A DNA stretch of 12,573 nt from Pseudonocardiales bacterium (GTDB lineage: Bacteria > Actinomycetota > Actinomycetes > Mycobacteriales > Jatrophihabitantaceae). This document shows positions 8,001-12,573 of the stretch, piece after piece (the first letter of the stretch is position 1; each line of letters opens with the position of its first letter). The stretch spans positions 1 through 12,573 of the forward strand of contig JAODNL010000180.1 of assembly GCA_025465405.1 (NCBI GenBank), in the 5' to 3' direction. Under the pieces are notes generated by a model. The model searched no databases. It was not told the origin of the DNA and saw nothing but the letters and a program-made list of their open reading frames with translations. A program made the translations under genes and the position numbers.

Positions 8001-8128
8001 CCGCGGTGGGCCGGGCGATGGGATACCCACCGGGATTCGACCCCGGGCAGCTGGTCGATGACTACCGGCGGGCCACCCGCCGCGCGCGCCGCGTGGTCGA
8101 GGAGATCTTCTACACACCCCCGCACTGA
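5087..8128 (+). CDS. glnE: Bifunctional glutamine synthetase adenylyltransferase / adenylyl-removing enzyme
   Basis: GlnE adds AMP to, and removes it from, the regulatory Tyr of GSI-beta glutamine synthetase, turning the enzyme down when nitrogen is plentiful. The 1013 residues are close to the usual actinobacterial length. Two nucleotidyltransferase halves are visible. The N-terminal (adenylyl-removing) half has AMGKAGGRELNYVSDVDVVF with D237 and D239. The C-terminal (transferase) half has AMGRLGGAESSYGSDADVMF with D745 and D747. Each is followed by the linked helical domain: GLRDVEFAVQLLQLVHG near 378-394 and GLADVEWTIQLLQLAHG near 888-904. All four metal-binding Asp are present, so both activities should work. 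The ATG at 5087 overlaps the stop of the amidotransferase gene. The neighbouring GlnA2 has Trp instead of the target Tyr, so the substrate is probably a GlnA1 outside this window. The gene ends 27 bp before the convergent PAP2 gene, and no clear terminator is seen between them. Confidence 0.95.
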   Translation: MTDPASGGRVAQRLARLSFVDGNRAAELLSGPLQWWDRAANVPVDDRAAAIVAALGRTADPDGALAALAAIVATPEGADLRAALETSSELRGRLLTLLGVSRALAEHLRTHPADWRALRGEYDRDGAVVRLADAVGCDPARPVTGTAGVRAKLTGAAAITALRDAYRRELVAIAGRDLIGDMDLVTVTEALADLAGHTLQAALSVAAAELPDAAAPGRLAIVAMGKAGGRELNYVSDVDVVFVAEAGESDGTDVDPDRALTTATRLASDTMRICRAVAWEVDPGLRPEGKDGPLVRTLASYETYYQRWASTWEFQALLKARPVAGDLELGRRYQEVIAPLVWTAAERPDFVADARAMRRRVVEHLPAAIADREIKLGRGGLRDVEFAVQLLQLVHGRGDEQLRATATLPALDALRDGGYVGRDDALSLIDAYRFLRATEHRLQLHRLRRTHLVPDDPAELRWLALALGYRPDSRGDARAVFEAEWALHAREVRRLHEKLFYRPLLEAVARVPSEGLRLTEAEARRRLAALGFADAEAALRHIGALTSGLSRRAVLQKALLPVLLPDFADAPDPDYGLLAYRQVSDALGTTPWYLRLLRDEGAVASRLAYLLGTSRYVARMLGRAPEALQMLAHDSDLVPRARPEIEVSMADSAMRQNEATGAVAVVRGVRRQELLRIAFGDLLGLVEVADVCQAISATAEATLEVALQVALRSVADERGLTTLPIRFTVIAMGRLGGAESSYGSDADVMFVFDPAGGAEEDAARMAQEVAVRLRALLGSPSSSDPPMGIDADLRPEGRNGPLVRSLASYAHYYARWSSAWEAQALLRARVAAGDADLGARFIAMIDPVRYPAGGLSTSDRVEIRRLKARVDSERLPRGADPTTHTKLGRGGLADVEWTIQLLQLAHGHELAGLRTTRTLDALGAAAGAGLLTGHQVDALATAWRLATHVRNALVLVRDRAEDQLPHQGIPLAAVGRAMGYPPGFDPGQLVDDYRRATRRARRVVEEIFYTPPH

Positions 8129-8155
8129 TCAGCGCGGCGTGGCCGGCGCGTCGGC

Positions 8156-9022
8156 TCAGCGCGCACGGGAGTAAGCGGAACGGCGCATGCTCGGCAACGG
8201 CGGGTCCGGCATGCCGAAGTCGGCCGCGTCGACGGGCGGGGTGAACGCCCCCCGCCCGGACAGCAGCCATTGCACTCCGAATGCGGCCATGATCACGATC
8301 GCGCCGGCGACCGCGTCGATGATGAAGTGGTTCGCGGTGCCGACGATCACCAGCAGCGTGCACACCGGATACGCCAGCCCGAGGATGCGGATCCACAGGT
8401 GCCGCGCGCACAGGAAGATCGCGATCCCGCACCACAGCGCCCACGCGATGTGCAGGCTGGGCATCGCCGCGAACTGGTTCGAGTGGTCCGCGATCTTGGG
8501 ATCGGCGAACGAACCCCACGTGTGGAACTTCACCAGCGTGTCGACGTAGCCGAAGTGAAGCAGTCGGGGCGGCGCGAGCGGGTAGAGGTAGAACCCGAGC
8601 AGGCCGATCAGCGAGGTCGCGAACAGCACGGTGCGGGCGCCCCGGTAGAGGTGTGGCCGCTTGGCGAACAGCCAGAGCAGTACGCCGATCGTGACGACGA
8701 AGTGCAGCGTCGCGTAGTAGTAGTTCATGATCTGGGCGAGCCACTCGTTGCGGGCGACGAAATGGTTGATCGACAACTCGAAATTCAGGTGCAGTAAATC
8801 CTGAAGGTGTTGCACGCTTGTCCCGTGGCGCAGCGCGATCGACTCCTGTTCGGGAACCGCGTTGCGCACGATCCCGTACAGCCAGTACCCGATCCCGATG
8901 ATCGCGAGTTCCTGCCACCACACCGGCCGACGCCAGCGTAGGAGCCGATAGGGCAGCAGCCCGGAGAAGCGACGGGTGGCGGGTGCGGCGATCGCCTGCT
9001 TTCGCGCCTGCACTGCCACCAT
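8156..9022 (-). CDS. PAP2-superfamily membrane phosphatase, inositol phosphoceramide synthase-like
   Basis: A 288-residue multi-pass membrane protein of the PAP2_3 (Aur1/IPC synthase-like) branch of the PAP2 phosphatase superfamily. Members act on lipid phosphates or transfer phospho-alcohol groups at the membrane. Catalytic motifs are present: AAMPSLHIAWALWC with H191, and TANHFIIDAVAG with H232 and D236. Hydrophobic segments include ELAIIGIGYWLYGIV, FVVTIGVLLWLF, VLFATSLIGLLGFYLYPL, ILGLAYPVCTLLVIVG and AGAIVIMAAFGVQWLL. The short C-terminal tail is Pro- and Arg-rich. The ATG at 9022 is chosen over an upstream in-frame start because GGAAGGA lies eight bases before it. It follows the glycerate kinase gene by 55 bp on the same strand and may share its transcript. 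The substrate is unknown; diacylglycerol, polyprenyl and inositol-lipid phosphates are all possible. Confidence 0.88.
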   Translation of the reverse strand: MVAVQARKQAIAAPATRRFSGLLPYRLLRWRRPVWWQELAIIGIGYWLYGIVRNAVPEQESIALRHGTSVQHLQDLLHLNFELSINHFVARNEWLAQIMNYYYATLHFVVTIGVLLWLFAKRPHLYRGARTVLFATSLIGLLGFYLYPLAPPRLLHFGYVDTLVKFHTWGSFADPKIADHSNQFAAMPSLHIAWALWCGIAIFLCARHLWIRILGLAYPVCTLLVIVGTANHFIIDAVAGAIVIMAAFGVQWLLSGRGAFTPPVDAADFGMPDPPLPSMRRSAYSRAR

Positions 9023-9077
9023 GACGGCAATCCTTCCACCCGGGTCCGACGAGATTCTCCTACGCCGAGGCTGGCAC

Positions 9078-10091
9078 TCAGCTGATCCAAGGCTGCACAT
9101 CGGCGAGCAATTCCGCGGTCGCGGCTCGAATGCACTCGCGCGCCCGGTTCAATGCCGCATCTCGGCCGAATCGGGCGACCAGCGCCACGGTGTTCGGCGG
9201 TGGTTCGACATCGGGCGCGAGATCGCCGACGACCAACCGGACCGGCGTGCCGAGCCGCTCGCACATCCGCAACACGGCGTACGGTGCCTTGCCGGCCAGG
9301 CTGGTCCGATCCAAACGCCCCTCGCCGGTCAGGACGAGATCCGCGTCGCGAATCTTCGCGCTCAGGCCGAGTTCGGCGGCGACGAGCTCGAATCCCGGCC
9401 GGATGGGGGCGCCGAGCGCGGCCAGACCGCCGGCCAGTCCCCCCGCTGCCCCGCCGCCGTCGACAGTCGTGACGTCCATGCCGAAGCGCGAGCGATAAGC
9501 CGCGGCACGGTCCTGCAGGCGCACGGCGAGTAGGTCGACCTGCGCGCGGTCCGCGCCCTTCTGCGGCGCGAACGTGGCCGCGGCATCGAGGAATCGGGTC
9601 TGCACGTCGACCGCGACGACCACTGAGTATCCGCGCGAGCCATCCAACGGCGCGTGGCCGGCAAGGATCTCGACGGCGCCGGCCCCTCCGTCGGTGGTCG
9701 CCGAGCCGCCGACGCCGACGACGATGTGCCTCGCGCCGGCCTCGATCGCGGCGAGGACGAGCTCGCCGGTTCCGGCCGTTGTCGCGGCGAGCGGATCGTT
9801 GTGGCCGGCCACCAGGGCAAGTCCGGACGCGGCGGCCATCTCGATCACGGCGCGCTGGTCGGCGAGGCGCCAGCCGGCGCGGACCGGAGCTCCGAGGGGG
9901 CCGGTCACCTCCGCCACGCGGTTCGCGCCACCGAGACAGTCGAGCAGGCCCTCCCCGCCGTCGGATACCGGGACGGCCGCGCAGGTCCAGCCGGCATCGT
10001 CGCCGGCCCTGCACATCTCGGCCGCGACCTCGGCCGCCGTGGCCGTCCCCCGGAACTTGTCGGGCAGGGCAAGCAGTCGTGGCCGGCTCAT
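9078..10091 (-). CDS. Glycerate kinase (GlxK/GarK family)
   Basis: Phosphorylates D-glycerate, usually to 2-phosphoglycerate, feeding glyoxylate or serine carbon into glycolysis. The 337 residues are somewhat shorter than the usual 370-380. Family motifs run in order: ALPDKFRGTATAAE (9-21) in place of the typical SFKGSLSA, PVSDGGEGLLD (41-51), DPLAATTAGTGELV (99-112), the glycine-rich GVGGSATTDGGAG (126-138), APQKGADRAQV, VDGGGAAGGLAGG and LTGEGRLDRTSLAGKAP. The ATG at 10091 fits the family N-terminus; longer upstream frames would run across the divergent kinase gene and are rejected. A TAGGGT box seven bases upstream suggests a leaderless transcript. It is divergent from the protein kinase gene and leads the PAP2 gene. 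The altered first motif and short length leave some doubt about substrate but not about family. Confidence 0.92.
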   Translation of the reverse strand: MSRPRLLALPDKFRGTATAAEVAAEMCRAGDDAGWTCAAVPVSDGGEGLLDCLGGANRVAEVTGPLGAPVRAGWRLADQRAVIEMAAASGLALVAGHNDPLAATTAGTGELVLAAIEAGARHIVVGVGGSATTDGGAGAVEILAGHAPLDGSRGYSVVVAVDVQTRFLDAAATFAPQKGADRAQVDLLAVRLQDRAAAYRSRFGMDVTTVDGGGAAGGLAGGLAALGAPIRPGFELVAAELGLSAKIRDADLVLTGEGRLDRTSLAGKAPYAVLRMCERLGTPVRLVVGDLAPDVEPPPNTVALVARFGRDAALNRARECIRAATAELLADVQPWIS

Positions 10092-10098
10092 CCGTCGG

Positions 10099-10104
10099 AC
10101 CCTA
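10099..10104 (-). promoter_or_regulatory. Leaderless -10 box for the glycerate kinase gene
   Basis: On the minus strand TAGGGT matches TANNNT and ends seven bases before the ATG at 10091, placing the transcript start at or beside the start codon. There is no separate Shine-Dalgarno at normal spacing. No -35 was recognised. Confidence 0.35.
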
Positions 10105-10151
10105 CGGCGATTACCGGCTCGCGACTGCGGGTAGCAATCAGACGACCGTCT

Positions 10152-11603
10152 GTGCTCAGCCCGACCCGACCGACTGGAGGAACCATCTCCCACGACCTCG
10201 GTCCCGACACCCAGCCGCTGCGCAGCTCTCACAGCGAGGCCGCGCAGGCGGCGCCGGCTGCCGCATGGACCCTGGACGGTCGCTACCGTGTCGTCGATCG
10301 CATCGGAGCGGGCGGCATGGCCGAGGTGTTTCGAGCCCACGACGATCTGCTCGGCCGCGACGTAGCCGTCAAGGTCTTCCGCACTCTCGTGGGCACGGCG
10401 GCCACCGCGGGCGGTCGCGGGCGCCAGGAGCTGGAGCTGCGGGCGCTGGCTCGGCTGAGTCATCCGAACCTGATCACGCTCTTCGACGCCTCGGTCTCGG
10501 AGAACCCGGCCTTCCTGGTGATGGAGCTGGTCGACGGGCCGAGCCTTGCCGGCCGTCTCGCCGGCGGGCCGTTGCCCGAGCCGCAGGTCCGCGCGGTCGG
10601 ATGCCAGATCGCCGATGCGCTCGCCTACGTCCACTCGCAGGGCATGGTGCACCGCGACGTCAAGCCGGCCAACATCCTGCTGGGATCCGACGGCGCCGGC
10701 GGATTGCGATCCCGATTGTCGGACTTCGGCATTGTGCGGATGTTGGACAGCGAGCGCGTGACGAGCATGGACCTGACCCTGGGCACGGCGTACTACCTGG
10801 CACCCGAGCAGGCCCGCGGCGCGGACGTCGGCCCGATCGCCGACGTGTACTCACTCGGGCTCGCGCTGCTCGAGGCGCTCACCGGCGTACGTGCGTTCGA
10901 CGGGTCCCCCGTCGAAGCCGCGGTGGCTCACCTGCTGAGGACGCCGGAGATCCCAGCCGGGCTGCCGAGTCCGTGGCCGGCACTGTTGACCGCCATGACC
11001 GCCACGGACCCCGCCGAGCGTCCGAGCGCTGCGGATGTCGTGCAGGCACTGCGGGGCGGCCGGTTCTCGGCCGGTGCGCGGCCGGTCGACAGCGACGCCG
11101 CAACGGTTGTCGTACCGGCCGAGCTCGGCGCAGCTGCTGACGCGAGCGCGGAGATTGCCGGCGTCCGACCGCGTCGCCGACGGCCCGGGTCGCTGCTCGT
11201 GGCCGCGCTGTTCATGATCGCCTTGATCGGAGCCGCGGGCTACCTGCTGGCCAGGCCCACAGGCCATCCGCCGGCCGACACTCCGATCGGCGTCGTCAGC
11301 ACGACGCCGGCGCCGGCACATCACCGGCAGCAGACCCCCGGGATCAACGTCGGCGTTCCGGTCGACGGAACGGTCTCCGTGACGGGTTCGCCGACAACGA
11401 GCCACCCCAGCCGTTCGCCGGCCCGGCCGACACCGCGCAGCACCGCGGCTCCGCAGGCGCCGGCCACCTCGCCCGGGCCGGCGAGTTCGCCCGCATCGAG
11501 CGTGGCGACGTCTGGTGCCAGCTCGTCCGCGAGTTCCGCCTCGGCGACTCCGAGCGATACCGCCACGGCGAGCCCTGGAGCGACCATCAGCCCAAGCGGC
11601 TGA
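10152..11603 (+). CDS. Hanks-type serine/threonine protein kinase with one transmembrane segment
   Basis: A PknB-like sensor kinase without PASTA repeats. From the GTG at 10152 the protein has 483 residues. The kinase domain runs about 38-290 with every catalytic element present: glycine loop IGAGGMAEV, VAVK with K74, HRDVKPANILL with D169 and N174, SDFGIVRML with D191, LGTAYYLAPEQA, and DVYSLGLALLEALTG. A single hydrophobic segment (LLVAALFMIALIGAAGYLLA, about 348-367) follows basic RPRRRRP, so the kinase is cytosolic and about 115 residues are outside. That tail is low-complexity Ser/Thr/Pro/Ala with no recognisable sensor fold. The start is uncertain. A strong GGAGGAA (10176-10182) stands before an in-frame ATC at 10185, which would give ISHDLGPD with ATC as a non-standard start; the GTG at 10152 has no good ribosome site. 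Both lie outside the kinase fold. The stop is followed at once by a transporter remnant in the same frame. Confidence 0.9.
   Translation: MLSPTRPTGGTISHDLGPDTQPLRSSHSEAAQAAPAAAWTLDGRYRVVDRIGAGGMAEVFRAHDDLLGRDVAVKVFRTLVGTAATAGGRGRQELELRALARLSHPNLITLFDASVSENPAFLVMELVDGPSLAGRLAGGPLPEPQVRAVGCQIADALAYVHSQGMVHRDVKPANILLGSDGAGGLRSRLSDFGIVRMLDSERVTSMDLTLGTAYYLAPEQARGADVGPIADVYSLGLALLEALTGVRAFDGSPVEAAVAHLLRTPEIPAGLPSPWPALLTAMTATDPAERPSAADVVQALRGGRFSAGARPVDSDAATVVVPAELGAAADASAEIAGVRPRRRRPGSLLVAALFMIALIGAAGYLLARPTGHPPADTPIGVVSTTPAPAHHRQQTPGINVGVPVDGTVSVTGSPTTSHPSRSPARPTPRSTAAPQAPATSPGPASSPASSVATSGASSSASSASATPSDTATASPGATISPSG
10176..10182 (+). promoter_or_regulatory. Strong ribosome binding site before an in-frame ATC in the kinase gene
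   Basis: GGAGGAA is the best Shine-Dalgarno in this part of the window, and the GGAGG core lies four bases before ATC at 10185-10187 in the kinase frame. No ATG, GTG or TTG stands at the right distance in any frame. Either ATC is used as a start, or an ATG has mutated or been misread. Confidence 0.4.
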
Positions 11604-11898
11604 CCGCACGCGCCGCGCTTCCATGTCGTGCGCCTCGTCAGCGTCATCGCGGCGACAGCCTTCATCCTCACGAGCGTGGACCCGATCACCGTGACCGTCG
11701 TCTCCGTGGTCCTCGGAGCTGCGGCGGTGCCGCTCACGTACTTTCCGATACTCATCGTCGCGAACGACCGCGAATATATGGGCAGGTACGTAAACAAGGG
11801 GCTTCAGCAACTCGCTCGGCATCGCTTTCCTGCTTCTCATGCTGGTCACCTCGTTAGTGACGCTGCCGCTGCTGTTCATCACGAAGGCGGGTCTCTAG
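11604..11898 (+). pseudogene. C-terminal remnant of an NRAMP-family divalent metal transporter, with a frameshift
   Basis: NRAMP proteins import Mn2+ or Fe2+ with protons and have about 400-430 residues; only about 97 codons of the C-terminus are here. The first part reads APRFHVVRLVSVIAATAFIL, then PLTYFPILIVANDREYMG, a hallmark of the last NRAMP helices, in the frame of the upstream kinase. After GRYVN (codons ending at 11795) the frame is lost. Skipping the A at 11796 restores RGFSNSLGIAFLLLMLVTSL and ends with LPLLFITKAGL and TAG at 11896-11898. The metal-binding DPGN and MPH motifs of the N-terminal half are absent. The TAG abuts the ATG of the next gene, the mark of a former operon. A GTG at 11628 could start a small protein but the shift would spoil it. 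The deletion is seen directly; the shift could be a read error. Confidence 0.8.
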
Positions 11899-12279
11899 AT
11901 GGCAATTGTGTGGGCGAACGAGACGCTGCTCGACCGGCTCATCGTCGCAAACGACGGTGGTCACGTCGGCATGGTCGACGACCTCGAACTATCCGATCCG
12001 ACGAGCCGGAAGGGTCCACGCGTCACCGCACTGCTCAGCGGACCGACCGCGCTCGGCCCGCGGCTGGGTGGCCGGCCGGGCACCTGGTGGCTGGCCATCG
12101 GCAGACGGCTGCGACCCGAAGACGATCCGTATCCGAACCGGATTCCGGTCGAAGACATCACGTCGATCGACCACCGCAGCGTCACGCTGGCTGTCGATGC
12201 CGAGAGCGTCGCCACCCGGCGGTTGCGCGGCTGGGCGCGGGACAAGGTCATTGGCCGACTTCCCGGGAGCGGGCTATGA
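11899..12279 (+). CDS. PRC-barrel domain protein
   Basis: A 126-residue protein with no signal or membrane segment, so cytosolic. It has the PRC-barrel pattern: a first strand pair RLIVANDGGHVGMVDDLEL near residues 13-31, then VTALLSGPTALGPRLGG, WWLAIGRRLRP, and the closing IPVEDITSIDHRSVTLAVD. It ends in an Arg-rich helical tail (ATRRLRGWARDKVIG). PRC barrels occur in photosynthetic reaction centre H and in RimM and generally serve as small binding modules; no enzyme role is expected. The ATG directly abuts the stop of the NRAMP remnant and its TGA overlaps the next ATG by four bases, so it is the middle gene of a coupled three-gene set. The frame is intact. A role tied to the transporter is inference from gene order. 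Confidence 0.75.
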   Translation: MAIVWANETLLDRLIVANDGGHVGMVDDLELSDPTSRKGPRVTALLSGPTALGPRLGGRPGTWWLAIGRRLRPEDDPYPNRIPVEDITSIDHRSVTLAVDAESVATRRLRGWARDKVIGRLPGSGL

Positions 12280-12573
12280 GAGCGACCGAGCTCATCGGCT
12301 GCCACGTCTATGACGCCGACGGCGAATCGCTCGGCCACGTGCACGACCTGCGGTTCGAGGTCACCCGGCCACCACGCGGGCGCAAGACCGGCTGGACGTG
12401 CGAGCTGACCGGCCTCGCCTGCGGAAGTCGCGCCCCGGTCGGCCACCGCCTCGGCTACGGAGGGGGGACATGGCCGGGCCGTGGCCGTTGAGTGTGATGT
12501 TCCGGCGCCGGCGGGAACGTTCACTGGAGGTGGACTGGTCGGACGTCGTGCTGTTCGAACGGCCGCGAATCGA
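12276..12573 (+). pseudogene. Second PRC-barrel gene, frameshifted at a G6 tract; runs off the window
   Basis: The ATG at 12276 overlaps the stop of the first PRC gene (ATGA). The frame reads MRATELIGCHVYDADGESLG, then HVHDLRFEV, and further WTCELTGLACGSRAPVGHRL, a PRC-barrel start with the usual Gly-Val/His-Asp turn. After LGYGGG it becomes WPGRGR and stops at 12491. In another frame, entered at the G tract 12462-12467, the sequence continues sensibly as DMAGPWPLSVMFRRRRERSL and EVDWSDVVLFERPRI to the window end. This supplies the missing C-terminal barrel strand. One G too few (or two too many) in the tract explains it. It may be a true pseudogene, a slippage-prone tract, or a homopolymer read error. 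If repaired it is a normal PRC-barrel protein. Confidence 0.7.

Noticed and set aside
8129..8155. Bidirectional terminator between glnE and the PAP2 gene
   Set aside because: The 27-bp gap is GC-rich but I could not find a perfect stem longer than four pairs.
9654..10151. Upstream extension of the protein kinase frame
   Set aside because: It is antisense to the glycerate kinase coding region and lacks any domain; the kinase fold begins only near 10280.
9078..10652. Extended glycerate kinase start near 10652
   Set aside because: The extra N-terminal part would be antisense to the kinase catalytic domain and has no family similarity; MSRPRLLALPDKFRG at 10091 is the normal start.
12276..12491. 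Second PRC gene as an intact 71-residue protein
   Set aside because: The end after GYGGG is unlike the family, while the expected continuation is present in another frame right after the G6 tract.
1..12573. CRISPR arrays, tRNA or rRNA genes, insertion sequences, toxin-antitoxin pairs
   Set aside because: No regularly spaced repeats, no cloverleaf-like segments, no transposase or nuclease motifs were seen on either strand.

Overview
The window is very GC-rich, uses GTG starts freely, and is densely packed with genes typical of Actinomycetota. The marker set is a GlnA2-type glutamine synthetase next to glnE, an LdtMt2-like L,D-transpeptidase lipoprotein, and a Hanks-type kinase with one membrane segment. 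This fits a non-mycobacterial actinobacterium, perhaps near Frankiales or Jatrophihabitantales. That placement is a low-confidence inference. I see no rRNA, tRNA, CRISPR array, transposase or phage gene.

Region by region. 1-945 (minus): amidase half of glutamine-dependent NAD+ synthetase (nadE), cut by the window edge just before its ATP-binding domain. 946-1275: a 330-bp gap between divergent genes. 1276-2622 (plus): lipoprotein L,D-transpeptidase. 2719-8128 (plus): nitrogen block of glnA2, a class I glutamine amidotransferase, and glnE. The last two overlap by ATGA and are surely co-translated. 8156-10091 (minus): a PAP2/IPC-synthase-like membrane phosphatase preceded by a glycerate kinase. 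10152-11603 (plus): transmembrane serine/threonine protein kinase, divergent from the glycerate kinase across a 60-bp gap. 11604-12573 (plus): the C-terminal quarter of an NRAMP metal transporter, followed by an intact PRC-barrel gene and a frameshifted second PRC-barrel gene that runs off the window.

How the genes work together. GlnE normally adenylylates a GSI-beta glutamine synthetase, but the GlnA2 here has Trp at the position of the modified Tyr, so GlnE's target is probably a glnA1 outside the window. GlnA2 also carries a six-residue insertion beside its active-site Glu flap. The amidotransferase wedged between glnA2 and glnE has its full Cys-His-Glu triad but no obvious assigned substrate; it is the best candidate here for new biochemistry. 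An 11-bp-spaced GTAATC direct repeat upstream of glnA2 resembles a degenerate GlnR box.

The right end looks like a decaying NRAMP-PRC-PRC operon. The transporter has lost about three quarters of its length and has a +1 shift. The second PRC gene is broken at a G6 tract. Sequencing error could explain the two shifts but not the missing transporter N-terminus. Other points of interest are TANNNT-like boxes placed for leaderless transcription (glutamine amidotransferase, glycerate kinase, perhaps nadE) and a possible ATC start codon for the kinase.
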